The position numbers and the translations under genes were made by a program. Source: Wolbachia endosymbiont (group A) of Rhinocyllus conicus (lineage in GTDB: Bacteria; Pseudomonadota; Alphaproteobacteria; Rickettsiales; Anaplasmataceae). From it: DNA of 64,000 nt. Numbering within the stretch: the stretch's first letter is position 1; each line of letters starts with the position of its first letter. The stretch covers positions 310,001 through 374,000 of the forward strand of contig NZ_OX366349.1 in assembly GCF_947250775.1 (NCBI RefSeq). The letters run 5' to 3'. Shown here piece by piece: positions 46,014 to 55,112 of this stretch. A model generated the notes under the pieces. That model was not told the DNA's origin, searched no databases, and saw only the letters and a program-made list of their open reading frames with translations.

Positions 46014-46967
46014 CTACGCACTACTACAACAAGTTACTTCTGGGGTGCCTATAAAATTAGCTACACACTCATCAAATTTAGTTATAGGCACTAAATTTCT
46101 TACACTGGCATACAATAAGTGGCCTGATCTCTTCAGGTTACTCTTGGTGGATGTGAAGTTCCAATCGAAAAATGTATCGACAAAAAGACTTGGTACCGTT
46201 TCAAGAAGTTCAACAGCAGCTAAAGATAGCATTATACAACTTTGCAGGACATTCAGAAGAACCTTGAGGGGAAAAAGTAAAACTTTAACGAAAAGAGAGG
46301 TGCTACTTGTTTCATCCAGTAGTCGCCCTGAGTTAGGCGAATTATACTCGGTGTGTTTTCTATTTTGATCAAAGATAGGAAATTTTATAGTATCTTTCTT
46401 AAATTCCGCGTCTATTTCTTTTCTAATATGGTTAGTGATTTTTTCCATTAACTTCTCACGCACATGCCAAGTTCTTACAACAAAACATGTAGCAATCATC
46501 AACACAGCGCATACAGATGCACACTGCATGAGACTTATACTACCTACCATAGCTGGCAGCGCAAAACAAACAAATGGCGCTATGATAGCCATTTCAAGAA
46601 ACGGAATAGTGTTCTTTTTCATCGCAAAAATAGCACCTTCTCTTAGAAGCTTGTGTTGCTGGTTAGAGTTTTTTTCTTCTTTGTGCTTTTGCTCCATTTC
46701 TTGTGTAGCAAAACTACCATCTGTATCCTCAGCAAGTGCAAGCTTGGAAGCCTGTATGTTGTTACATCTTTCAATATTTTCCTTTTGTTGTACATGAGCA
46801 GATGAAGTGCATTTATATATGCTATATTCTAAATAACTTAAAAAAGCCAAATTAAAAGTTAAAAACCCTTTTGTTCCACAAAAAATTGACGATTTCAAGT
46901 TATTGACCAATTTTTTAGCAGTAGATTCAGCTTGTTTGGTAGTGTTATTTTTACAACATTTACCCAT
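46014..46967 (-). CDS. uncharacterised membrane protein
   Basis: I do not recognise the family. 317 residues: a Lys/Gln-rich N-terminus with one early hydrophobic stretch, two strong central helices (FLEMAIIAPFVCFALPAMV and CASVCAVLMIATCFVV), and two amphipathic or hydrophobic segments near the C-terminus, ending in CCSSA. Directly upstream of hemH with no gap, so they are co-transcribed. The ATG is preceded by AGGAGGT, a strong ribosome site. Confidence 0.7.
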   Translation of the reverse strand: MGKCCKNNTTKQAESTAKKLVNNLKSSIFCGTKGFLTFNLAFLSYLEYSIYKCTSSAHVQQKENIERCNNIQASKLALAEDTDGSFATQEMEQKHKEEKNSNQQHKLLREGAIFAMKKNTIPFLEMAIIAPFVCFALPAMVGSISLMQCASVCAVLMIATCFVVRTWHVREKLMEKITNHIRKEIDAEFKKDTIKFPIFDQNRKHTEYNSPNSGRLLDETSSTSLFVKVLLFPLKVLLNVLQSCIMLSLAAVELLETVPSLFVDTFFDWNFTSTKSNLKRSGHLLYASVRNLVPITKFDECVANFIGTPEVTCCSSA

Positions 46968-47080
46968 ACAATACCTCCTTGATGGTTTATCCTTAACTAT
47001 AAATAAAAAACTGCTTTTATCAAATCAAAATTTACAATAAAATAAATCTATAAATATACAATCTTATATAAGGAAATAAT

Positions 47081-47500
47081 ATGACAATTGAGAAGACACT
47101 TTCGATATTAAAACCTGATGCAGTAAAAAATAATATTACAGGCAAGATAAATTCATACATTGAAAGCTCTGGGCTCAAAATTATAGCACAAAAAATGATG
47201 TTACTGACAAAAAAACAAGCAGAGCTGTTTTATGAAATTCATAAAGATAGGTCTTTTTTTGGGGAATTGGTAGAGTTTATGACTTCTGGTCCTGTGATAG
47301 TTCAAGTTTTAGTTGGTGAAAATGCAGTAAGTAAATACAGACAAATCATGGGAGCCACCGATCCAAAGCAGGCAGATAAAGGTACAATCAGGGGTGATTT
47401 TGCTGATGACATTAGTGAAAATAGAGTTCACGGCTCGGATAGTCTAGAAAATGCTCGTAAGGAGATAGCTTTCTTTTTTGCTGAACGTGAGTTGGTGTAG
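47081..47500 (+). CDS. ndk: nucleoside diphosphate kinase
   Basis: Ndk transfers phosphate from ATP to nucleoside diphosphates. The phospho-histidine is His117 in ENRVHGSDSLENA. The blocks TLSILKPDAVKNN and GTIRGDFADD are canonical. 139 residues. AAGGA lies before the ATG. Confidence 0.97.
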   Translation: MTIEKTLSILKPDAVKNNITGKINSYIESSGLKIIAQKMMLLTKKQAELFYEIHKDRSFFGELVEFMTSGPVIVQVLVGENAVSKYRQIMGATDPKQADKGTIRGDFADDISENRVHGSDSLENARKEIAFFFAERELV

Positions 47501-47622
47501 TCAAATCAGATTTTCCTATATATAACTAAATTTTCTGGATCCTATGTCAAGCATACATCTGTACGAACGTTGTAATTAACAGGTGACAAATCCAAGTAGC
47601 TGACAACATAGAAACGAAAAAA

Positions 47623-48060
47623 CTTCCTTGACAAACTCCGCCACCTCCCTTATCATGATAGTGAAGGTATTCAGTTATCTTCATCTGTGCAGATTAAACA
47701 GCAAAAAAACAACGTAGTTGGCGTCTTATTTTTAATTTTTTGCACTATGTGCATCCTATGTCTTCACAACATTTCTAGGTTTTTGCCTATATAAGCTGAA
47801 ACGCGCTTATAAGTCGTTTAAGACAGTATAGTACGCCAATTTGCAGGATTAGGGAGTGAACACTAATTACCACGGGATTTCTTTGCCTTTTTTTCTGCTT
47901 AGTAAATTTCTTAAACATTTTAGCTAAGGTTAGTTGCACTTAAAAGCAGCTAAATTGCAGTGTTTAAGACTTAAAAAACGCCAATACTGAAAATAGACAA
48001 TGACTAGGGCTTCTTTTGCCTTTTTTTTCGTTTGGTAAATTTCTTAAATATTTATAGCTA
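47623..48060 (+). repeat. composite repeat, copy C
   Basis: Nearly identical to copy B (16687-17107): starts CTTCCTTGACAAACTCCGCC, keeps TTGACA (47628-47633), a 17-base spacer and TATCAT (47651-47656), the internal duplicated TTTGCC/T-run block, and ends in GGTAAATTTCTTAA. It carries an early stop (TATAAG in place of CACAAG) in the frame seen in copy B, so coding is not conserved. Confidence 0.85.
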
Positions 48061-48069
48061 AACGACAAC

Positions 48070-48265
48070 CGTCATCCCGCTACTTGTTAGCGGCTGAGAT
48101 ACCGCGGCGGTATGACGGTTCGCGGCAGCATGACGACAAATTCGTCATTCCGCTGCTTGTTAGCGGCTAAGAGATACCGCGAATGAATCGCGGTATGACG
48201 GTTCGCGGTGGCATCTCGTCATCCCGCTACTTGTTAGCGGGATCTAGAGATACCGCGGCGTTATG
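48070..48265. repeat. palindromic repeat cluster
   Basis: Three tandem CGTCATCCCGCTACTTGTTAGCGG-type units alternate with GATACCGCGGCGGTATGACG units, the same family as elsewhere. They extend copy C just as copies A and B are extended. Bases 48266-48509 are AT-rich and probably include the promoter of the J-domain gene. Confidence 0.85.
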
Positions 48266-48509
48266 ACGTAGAAGCTATACTTTTATACTCACCAACTCAG
48301 TTTGCTTGCTTACAAGTAAACTGCAACCCTAAATGTTGGAGCACTGTCGTACACTAAGCGCTGTAATGACAATTTTAGTCGCTTCATACACTTATCATGC
48401 TAGTCATAACAGAAATAATTTTTACCAGAGATATTTATGAAATAATTGACATAGTTTGGAAATATGTATATTATAGAACATTAATAGTTAGTTAATTTGT
48501 AGGTGTAAT

Positions 48510-49526
48510 ATGGCTAGAAAGATTTTGAATGAAAATGAGTATCACGCTTTTAAGCGGTTGTTTTTAATGTTTGGTATTCAGAAGAAGGATGTGGTAAATT
48601 CTGGCATTGAGAATATTAATAAAAAGTTTAGTGAACAATATCGTAAATTATCGTTAAAATATCACCCAGATAAAAACCCAAACAATAAAGAAGCGGAGGA
48701 GAAATTTAAGGTTATTGCATTAAATAAGCCATTTTTTGAAGAATTTATAATAGAGCCGTTGGAGAAAGGTCTCAATAAAAGAAATAATTTAATAAAAGAA
48801 TTACGCGGTAAGTTGTGGAGTCGCAGTTATGAAGAATTGCAAAAATACTTAGATGATAAGCGCAGAAATAAACTCTATAATAAGCAGCAGTCAATTAACA
48901 ATAATGTAACTGCTTATTCAAAATATTCTTCTTATTCAAATCTCTTAGGAAGTCTTTTAGTATTCTTCACATCAATTGCATTTTTAATAATTAATGGTAT
49001 TTCTTGTAATGTACCAATAGCAGTAGGTTTTCTTGCTCCCTTATTAGCAAGATTTATTTTTAGTTCAGCTATTAAGAGCATTTATACTAGAAATGGAAAA
49101 GAGTTTAATAATCAGACTAATATTTTATTGTTGTTTAACTTTGACCAAGAATGCGAAAATTTTTCAAAGAGTGATAGGACTAAATTAAAGTGGCTAAAAA
49201 ATTCATTTATTTTGAGCAACATAATCTGTACATCTTTAATGTTTTTCGGTGTGGGATTAGATTTAGTTGCCAACGGCTTTGGTATAACTAACTCTATGAT
49301 GTTATCCGGCTTATTACTTTCATTACCATTCACGCTTTTAATTGTTACTTCACCTGTTTTAAATGCTGCAAGTAATTATATTCTCAAAAAGACAACTATA
49401 AATTCAATTGAGGAGCAATTTAAAGGTGATGATCAGCTTATAGAAGTTAATAATGAACAACCAAGCAGTACTATGAGCAATCAAAGTTATTTTCCCATCG
49501 GTCAGTTAATGCTCACATATCATTAA
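48510..49526 (+). CDS. J-domain membrane protein
   Basis: A 338-residue protein. The N-terminal J domain (about residues 10-75) keeps the HPD motif in LSLKYHPDKNPNNKEAEEKFK but has an insertion (DVVNSGIENINKKF) before helix II. Four hydrophobic helices follow, in two pairs (about 150-190 and 238-285). This suggests a membrane-tethered Hsp70 co-chaperone. AGGTG precedes the ATG. It resembles the other J-domain protein at 3.9-5.3 kb only in the J domain. Function unknown. Confidence 0.75.
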   Translation: MARKILNENEYHAFKRLFLMFGIQKKDVVNSGIENINKKFSEQYRKLSLKYHPDKNPNNKEAEEKFKVIALNKPFFEEFIIEPLEKGLNKRNNLIKELRGKLWSRSYEELQKYLDDKRRNKLYNKQQSINNNVTAYSKYSSYSNLLGSLLVFFTSIAFLIINGISCNVPIAVGFLAPLLARFIFSSAIKSIYTRNGKEFNNQTNILLLFNFDQECENFSKSDRTKLKWLKNSFILSNIICTSLMFFGVGLDLVANGFGITNSMMLSGLLLSLPFTLLIVTSPVLNAASNYILKKTTINSIEEQFKGDDQLIEVNNEQPSSTMSNQSYFPIGQLMLTYH

Positions 49527-49528
49527 AG

Positions 49529-50818
49529 TTAGTTATTCTCCATACTCAAATCTCTAGCTAGAAATAACGAGCCACAGATTAGTATGGTTTTGACGCTTTG
49601 GATAGAGGCTTTTAATATGTGATTTGATATTGCATCGCCAATTGATTCACATTCAACTGCTTTTATTCCTATGTTATTGGCTTTTTCCCTAATCAAATTT
49701 GTATTTGTTGCTTTAGGTTCAGACTTAACACAAACCGCACATAGTAGCTTGATATATGGCTTTAAGTGCTCTAAGAACTCTGCCACATTTCTGTTACGAG
49801 TAACACCAAAAATTATATAGATACCTTCAGCAAAATTATCTTTTACCCACTGAGATAGCACTCTAGCACCGTCATTATTGTGCGCACCATCTAAAAATAA
49901 TTGCCAATCTTTCGGTAGTAGGGAAATTAAATTACCCTCTTTTATTAGCTCTAGTCGTGCAGGCCAGTAGGTACGCTGTAAACCTGAAGTGATATCCTCT
50001 TCTCCAATATCAAATCCATATTTTCCACTTAAAATACTACATGCTGCAATGGCGTTTCCTGCATTGATTATTTGGTGTTCACCCTTCAGAGATGGCAAAG
50101 GAAATTCTATTGATTGAATAGCTGATTGGAAAACCATTTTGTTGTTCTTTTTTTTGCAATTCCATTCAAGACCTCCTCTATATAGAGGAGATTTCTTATT
50201 TATTGCGTGGTGTTCTAGCGTGTTCATTATAGATTTTTCTTGTGGTGCTATTACGCAAGGAACATTAGGTTTCATTATTCCAGCCTTTTCACCTGCTATA
50301 ATTTCTACAGTAGGGCCAAGATATTCTGTATGATCAAGTGCAATGGAAGTAATTATTGTTAAAATCGGACTATCTATAACATTTGTTGCATCAAGTCTTC
50401 CGCCCATACCTACTTCAACTAAAGTAATATCGGCTTTATGACGAGAAAAAGCTAAAAAAGCTGCAATAGTTGCAGCTTCAAACAGAGTGATAGGTTGTTC
50501 TGCAATCACGGCACGGCATTCTTCTAATAAGCTATATAATTCATTATCGTCGATATAACTGCCTGCAATAACTATTCTTTCATTAAAATTCACCAAATGT
50601 GGAGAAGTGTATGCATGGACCTTATACCCTGCTGCTTGCATTATATATCTTATAAATGCTAGTGTTGAGCCTTTCCCGTTAGTCCCAGCTATATGAATTA
50701 CGGGAGGCATTTTTTTCTCAGGATTGTCCAATTTATTTAGAAAGCTTTTTATGCGATCAAGAGAAAAATCCTTTGGTCTACTACCAAGCGGTTTAGGCCA
50801 ATGAGGCATATATATCAT
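49529..50818 (-). CDS. folC: folylpolyglutamate/dihydrofolate synthase
   Basis: FolC adds glutamates to folate and may also make dihydrofolate. P-loop is GTNGKGST (residues 45-52); the Mur-ligase-like blocks HVVxF-type YTSPHLVNFNERI and EVGMGGRLDATNVI are intact. 429 residues. The ATG overlaps the stop of the upstream mlaC-like gene by four bases. Confidence 0.93.
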   Translation of the reverse strand: MIYMPHWPKPLGSRPKDFSLDRIKSFLNKLDNPEKKMPPVIHIAGTNGKGSTLAFIRYIMQAAGYKVHAYTSPHLVNFNERIVIAGSYIDDNELYSLLEECRAVIAEQPITLFEAATIAAFLAFSRHKADITLVEVGMGGRLDATNVIDSPILTIITSIALDHTEYLGPTVEIIAGEKAGIMKPNVPCVIAPQEKSIMNTLEHHAINKKSPLYRGGLEWNCKKKNNKMVFQSAIQSIEFPLPSLKGEHQIINAGNAIAACSILSGKYGFDIGEEDITSGLQRTYWPARLELIKEGNLISLLPKDWQLFLDGAHNNDGARVLSQWVKDNFAEGIYIIFGVTRNRNVAEFLEHLKPYIKLLCAVCVKSEPKATNTNLIREKANNIGIKAVECESIGDAISNHILKASIQSVKTILICGSLFLARDLSMENN

Positions 50819-51405
50819 GGATTGTTATTGCATTTTAATTCAGCTATAACGCTTGCTATGCCATGCGTGTCGATTTTTTCACTAAATTGAGAACGTTGAT
50901 TAATAGCAATACTTATTCCACTCATTACAACATCACTTATCAAGAAAGAACTGTTATTTTTAGTAACTTTAAAATCAATATTTGTAAATTCTTCATCACC
51001 GTAAGAAAATCTTGTACCAATTAAGCAAGTTTCATCGTCAACTGCTTTTGTACTCATTATGATCATTTCACTATCATGCATGTATTTATATAAAATTTTA
51101 ACGCACAAACGCGTAAGATACACTTCATACTCTCTTAAAAAATCTTCTTTTTCTTTTTGTTTAACTAAAGCCCAATGTTTTCCTATAACGAATTGCGATA
51201 TTCCTTTGAGGTTAACATTATTCTGAATGACCTCCTGAAGCTTTTCGTGTACATGCCCTAGGTTTTTTCTATTTCCTTTTGTAGATATACCATCCACTTG
51301 TTGCTTCATAGTATGCACAAAAATTTTGTGATCTGTACAACTAGTGTAAGCTCTTGAAGAAATTGCAATAAAAACAATAATGATTAAAACTTTAGTAATG
51401 TTCAT
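50815..51405 (-). CDS. MlaC-like lipid-binding periplasmic protein
   Basis: A 196-residue protein of the MlaC/Ttg2D family, which shuttles phospholipids between outer and inner membranes for an ABC transporter. It starts with a signal peptide (NITKVLIIIVFIAISSRAYTS). Family blocks include FVIGKHWALVKQKEKEDFLREYEVYLTR and TNIDFKVTKNNSSFLISDVVMSGISIAINQRSQF. I use the ATG at 51405 because it begins the signal peptide; the frame is open to 51501. No mla ABC genes are adjacent. Confidence 0.85.
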   Translation of the reverse strand: MNITKVLIIIVFIAISSRAYTSCTDHKIFVHTMKQQVDGISTKGNRKNLGHVHEKLQEVIQNNVNLKGISQFVIGKHWALVKQKEKEDFLREYEVYLTRLCVKILYKYMHDSEMIIMSTKAVDDETCLIGTRFSYGDEEFTNIDFKVTKNNSSFLISDVVMSGISIAINQRSQFSEKIDTHGIASVIAELKCNNNP

Positions 51406-51695
51406 AAGATAAACTATAATACTTAAAATGCAAAATTTAATAAAGATTAAATAATAATCGCTGACTTTAATATACCTATAGACATGCCCTGTGTAAATCA
51501 TCTATAATTCAAGTAAGGGTCTGTGCTATGCGTTATGAGTTAAGTTAAATTTCCCGAGCGATAATTTCTAGAGAAGGGAATTGCCTCTGCTGGTTTCGTT
51601 GAAACTAATATGCGATGCCCACCTTAACTTCAGGTCTCAGGAATCTACTAAGGCTGACGGTAGATACGGATCCTTTTTTGATTGGTACTAAATTT

Positions 51696-52157
51696 ATGCT
51701 TCATCAATGCAGAGAACAAGGTACCTTCCTATGTTCGCCTAATGAAGTATTCCAAATTGTAATTGATGTTGAAAGGTATCCTGATTTTGTTCCTTGGTGC
51801 AAAGCCGTTTATATAAAAGAAAAAATTGACAACCAAATGGTTGTGGATCTTCTCGCAGTTTTTCATGGAATTAAAGGAAAGTACACATCAGAAGTAACCT
51901 TTCTTTCTCCAAGTGGAACAAATGAAGGTTGGATAAAAGCTGTATCATCAAATGGAATATTTAAACATCTATACAATGAATGGCAATTCATTCCCATAGA
52001 TGAAAATAAAACTATGGTAAAGTTTTATATAGAGTTTAAGTTTAAGTCCAACTCATTTTCCACTTTATTAAACTCAGTATATAAATATACACAGAGTAAA
52101 ATAATTGCTGCATTTAAAGATAGGGCTGAAAGCCTTGCTAAACAAAAGTTATCTTGA
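51696..52157 (+). CDS. RatA/Coq10-type SRPBCC protein
   Basis: A START-like (SRPBCC) ubiquinone-binding protein of the Coq10/RatA family. The family pattern is VFQIVIDVERYPDFVPWCKAVYI near the start and a KFYIEFKFKSNSFSTLLNSVYKY region near the end. Eukaryotic Coq10 delivers ubiquinone for respiration, and the same role is likely here. The conserved domain begins at ATG 51696; an in-frame ATG at 51615 would add 27 residues of unrelated sequence. Confidence 0.85.
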   Translation: MLHQCREQGTFLCSPNEVFQIVIDVERYPDFVPWCKAVYIKEKIDNQMVVDLLAVFHGIKGKYTSEVTFLSPSGTNEGWIKAVSSNGIFKHLYNEWQFIPIDENKTMVKFYIEFKFKSNSFSTLLNSVYKYTQSKIIAAFKDRAESLAKQKLS

Positions 52158-52210
52158 CATTATTAATATAAATATGTAATTTTTTTAGTAAGTTAAGTGT
52201 TTGTATTGTA

Positions 52211-52909
52211 ATGATTTTCAGACTATTGTTTTTACTAATTCTTATGAGTGTTAATTCTTATGCAGTTGTTAAATCCAGTAACCAACATATTCAAAAAGAA
52301 ACTAATGAAATAACATCAAAGGAGTTACTATCACTATTACCTGATGATAAATTATTAGGAGATCCAAAAGCACCAATTCTAATGATAGAATATGCTTCAT
52401 TAACTTGCTATCACTGCTCTCTTTTTCATAAGAATGTTTTTCCTAAAATTAAAGAGAAATATATAGACACAGGTAAGATGTTATATATATTTCGTCATTT
52501 TCCTTTGGATTACAGAGGGCTAAAGGCTGCAATGCTAAGTCATTGCTACGAAAAACAAGAAGACTACTTTAATTTTAACAAAGCTGTTTTTAACTCAATA
52601 GATTCGTGGAATTACTACAATTTAAGTGATTTGACTTTACTACAAAGAATTGCTGCACTAAGCAACTTAAAGCAAGATGCATTTAACCAATGCATTAATG
52701 ATAAGAAAATTATGGATAAAATCGTAAATGATAAATCACTGGCAATCAATAAACTTGGTATCACAGCCACTCCAATATTTTTCATCAAGCTTAACGATGA
52801 TGGTAAGTCATATATAGAGCATAATAAAGTTAAACATGAAGGGTATAAAGAGCTGAAATATCTTACTGATGTGATAGATAAATTATATGGAAAAGCTATA
52901 GTGAAGTAA
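52211..52909 (+). CDS. DsbA-family thiol oxidoreductase
   Basis: A periplasmic disulfide oxidoreductase of 232 residues. It has a signal peptide (FRLLFLLILMSVNSYA), the thioredoxin-fold active site Cys66-Tyr-His-Cys69 and a Thr-Pro cis-proline loop (ITATPIFFI). DsbA proteins form or shuffle disulfides in secreted proteins. Wolbachia is known to encode more than one DsbA-like protein; I cannot say which this is. No DsbB is adjacent. Confidence 0.9.
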   Translation: MIFRLLFLLILMSVNSYAVVKSSNQHIQKETNEITSKELLSLLPDDKLLGDPKAPILMIEYASLTCYHCSLFHKNVFPKIKEKYIDTGKMLYIFRHFPLDYRGLKAAMLSHCYEKQEDYFNFNKAVFNSIDSWNYYNLSDLTLLQRIAALSNLKQDAFNQCINDKKIMDKIVNDKSLAINKLGITATPIFFIKLNDDGKSYIEHNKVKHEGYKELKYLTDVIDKLYGKAIVK

Positions 52910-52938
52910 TACCACTGTAGCTTACCATATAAAAGACT

Positions 52939-53217
52939 CTATGCTGAGTCATTGTTTTTCACTACTGTTTGTTGTTTTTTACGCTCAAACTCTCTTTTTT
53001 TACTGTGCCAAGTGTAGTAATACATAGCGATTTTATTCTCTATTAATACTATTGTCCCATCATAAAACTGAACCATATCCATAACTTTTCTCTGAGCTTC
53101 ATTAAAACGTTCTTTATACTTTTCACGATAAGCTGGATTATGTAGTAACATAACCCCTTCATTCTTGTTAGATTTTTTGTTTAACGTTTCAACTTCACTA
53201 GCAATAGTATAAGACAT
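52939..53217 (-). CDS. small uncharacterised protein
   Basis: A 92-residue protein, unrecognised. It is charged, with a Lys/Arg/Glu-rich C-terminal third (KKREFERKKQQ), and probably soluble. GAGGGGG lies just upstream of the ATG, a strong ribosome site that supports a real gene. Confidence 0.55.
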   Translation of the reverse strand: MSYTIASEVETLNKKSNKNEGVMLLHNPAYREKYKERFNEAQRKVMDMVQFYDGTIVLIENKIAMYYYTWHSKKREFERKKQQTVVKNNDSA

Positions 53218-53288
53218 ATAACCCCCTCTAATTGATTATAAAAATTATATTTTAAAAAGAGAAATGCGCATAAACAATCCCTTTAATT

Positions 53289-53320
53289 CTAGTATAATAA
53301 TCGATTGTTTATTATACTAG
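53289..53320. repeat. perfect 12-bp AT-rich hairpin
   Basis: CTAGTATAATAA (53289-53300) and its exact reverse complement (53309-53320) surround an 8-base loop. It lies in the 257-base gap between divergent genes and overlaps promoter-like TATAAT hexamers, so it may be an operator rather than a terminator. Confidence 0.6.
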
Positions 53321-53475
53321 TTAGCCATAGTACGATATATAATAATTTTTGTCACTTAAAATTTTATACTATGAAATAATAACTTAAAATAAATGTTTTT
53401 ATTATTTTAAACTATATTATTATATTTATAAACTGTGTATGAATTAAGCTTCCCTAATTTATAATATAAAACGTA

Positions 53476-54123
53476 ATGCGTAATAATTTTAGTATAAAAT
53501 TATCATATATAAGAAATCTATTTGCAAAAGAATATAAAAAAATAGAAGAATATTGTATTCTTGAAAAAAAGCAACATATTCAGATTGGCCCTGAAGAAGG
53601 AAAGCTATTAAGTTTATTTATAAAAATCCATAAAATCAAAAGTATTGTTGAGATTGGCACGTTATACGGTTATTCGTCGATTTGCATGGCAAAAGCTCTA
53701 CTGAAAGACGGTCATATATATACGATAGAAAATAATCCTCAACACTCAAGAATAGCAAAAAAAAATTTTAGTGCTTTTAATCTAAGTGATAAAATTACTC
53801 TAATAGAAGGTGATGCACTGGAAAAAATTAATGAATTATCAGCAAAGGCACCATTTGACATGATATTCATCGATGCTGACAAAAGTAGTTATCCTAAGTA
53901 TTTAGATTGGGCAGAGTCATACATTAAACAAGATGGGCTAATCGTTGCAGATAACACTCTATTATTTAATACAGTATTTTTAGAATCGCCTCCAAAAGAA
54001 GTATCAGAAAAATCATGGCATGCTATGAGGGAGTTTAATAATAGATTATCAGATGAAAAGAAATATTTCTCTATATTGATTCCAACTGATGAAGGAATGA
54101 CTGTAGCTTTAAAGCTAACATAA
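53476..54123 (+). CDS. SAM-dependent O-methyltransferase
   Basis: A 215-residue methyltransferase of the caffeoyl-CoA/catechol O-methyltransferase family (PF01596 type). The SAM-binding motif is IVEIGTLYGYSSICMAKAL; then DMIFIDADKSSYPKYLDWAESYI holds the metal-binding Asp pair, with VADNTLLFN. Substrate unknown; homologs act on small hydroxylated aromatics. Its stop lies one base from the convergent GST. Confidence 0.88.
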   Translation: MRNNFSIKLSYIRNLFAKEYKKIEEYCILEKKQHIQIGPEEGKLLSLFIKIHKIKSIVEIGTLYGYSSICMAKALLKDGHIYTIENNPQHSRIAKKNFSAFNLSDKITLIEGDALEKINELSAKAPFDMIFIDADKSSYPKYLDWAESYIKQDGLIVADNTLLFNTVFLESPPKEVSEKSWHAMREFNNRLSDEKKYFSILIPTDEGMTVALKLT

Positions 54124-54124
54124 G

Positions 54125-54778
54125 TTAAAAATCAAGGTCAGCGTAATGTTTAGGAGGGGTTAAACCGGAAACTCTCTCTAATAATGTCTCACGAAAACAA
54201 GGCTTTGATTTAACAATGGAGTACCATTCTTTTAAAATTTTACTTTTTTCCCATGGAAAACTACTTACATAATCCATTACGGAAATATGCGATGCTAAAG
54301 CAATATCAGCCAAAGTGAACTTATCAGTTGCAAGCCAAACGTTCTTGTTAATTAAGTGTTCGATGTATTCCATATGGCAAGGCAGGTTATGCTGAGCTGC
54401 ATGAAGAAATCTAGAGTCAGGGCTGCGGTTAGTAATTACTTTTTCATTCATAATATACTTAGTAACTTCATTGTAAAATTTGTTGTCGAACCAATTGATT
54501 AGAGCGCGTATTTTAGACTTAATAATAGTGGATGAACCAAGTAATTTGACGTCGCTATTGTAAGTCTCTTCTATATATTCACAAATGGCATTACTATCCG
54601 CTATTACAAAGTTATTATCTATTAATACTGGTACTTGCCCAGTTGGATTGATCTCCATAAATTCATTCCGTTTTTCCCACGGATTTTCATACACTAGATC
54701 GCAGCCTAATTTTTTTTCTTTTAGAAAAGTTCTAACTTTTCGTGAAAATGGACAAAGAGGAAAATGATATAAAATCAT
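54125..54778 (-). CDS. glutathione S-transferase
   Basis: A 217-residue GST. The N-terminal thioredoxin-like domain begins ILYHFPLCPFSRKVRTFLKEK and has the glutathione-binding NPTGQVPVLIDNNFVIADSNAICEYIEE with the cis-Pro and Asp-Ser pair. The helical C-terminal domain includes FTLADIALASHISVMDYV. Substrate unknown; detoxification with glutathione from GshA is likely. Confidence 0.9.
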   Translation of the reverse strand: MILYHFPLCPFSRKVRTFLKEKKLGCDLVYENPWEKRNEFMEINPTGQVPVLIDNNFVIADSNAICEYIEETYNSDVKLLGSSTIIKSKIRALINWFDNKFYNEVTKYIMNEKVITNRSPDSRFLHAAQHNLPCHMEYIEHLINKNVWLATDKFTLADIALASHISVMDYVSSFPWEKSKILKEWYSIVKSKPCFRETLLERVSGLTPPKHYADLDF

Positions 54779-54790
54779 AATATTCCTCTT

Positions 54791-54880
54791 TTGTTATCCC
54801 AGTACCTATAGGTTGTTATTCCAGTGTGTGACACTGAAATCCACATCTTTTTTCTCTGGATCCAAGTTGGGATGACAAGA
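54791..54880. repeat. palindromic repeat remnant
   Basis: A degraded pair of TTATTCCAGTGTGTGACACTGAAATCC and TGGGATGACAAG-type units from the palindrome family, between the GST and the SRP RNA. Confidence 0.7.
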
Positions 54881-54990
54881 GAAGAGTATTTTAGGTAACA
54901 GTTGTTTAATCCAAAGTAATGTTGCAAGAGATCTAACATATAAATTATTAAGGTTAATATAGGATATACCTTGTTAAATAAAAAAAAAAG

Positions 54991-54996
54991 TATAAT
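54991..54996 (+). promoter_or_regulatory. -10 box of SRP RNA
   Basis: TATAAT at 54991-54996 sits ten bases before the first base of the SRP RNA stem. A convincing -35 hexamer is not seen; the upstream DNA is an A-run that could act as an UP-like element. Confidence 0.6.
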
Positions 54997-55005
54997 ATTT
55001 TATAA

Positions 55006-55085
55006 GGTATGCAGGCAAAAACTCTGTAATTTGGTCAGATCAGAAATGAAGCAGCCATATCAGAACCTTTTTGGGTTGCATACCT
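55006..55085 (+). ncRNA. ffs: signal recognition particle RNA (4.5S)
   Basis: The conserved core GGTCAGATCAGAAATGAAGCAGCC with the tetraloop region is present. The ends GGTATGCA (55006-55013) and TGCATACC (55077-55084) pair perfectly to close an 80-base hairpin. This RNA binds Ffh to target membrane proteins. It lies 28 bases before dnaX, the same neighbour as in several other bacteria. Confidence 0.93.
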
Positions 55086-55112
55086 ATTTCATTATTTGTT
55101 TTATCCGAGGCT

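Noticed and set aside
53289..53320. Rho-independent terminator
   Set aside because: The stem is almost pure A/T and has no T-tract; it lies between divergent promoters, so an operator is more likely.
55071..55112. dnaX start at a TTG inside the SRP RNA
   Set aside because: The conserved N-terminus begins at ATG 55113 and the upstream bases are the SRP RNA stem.
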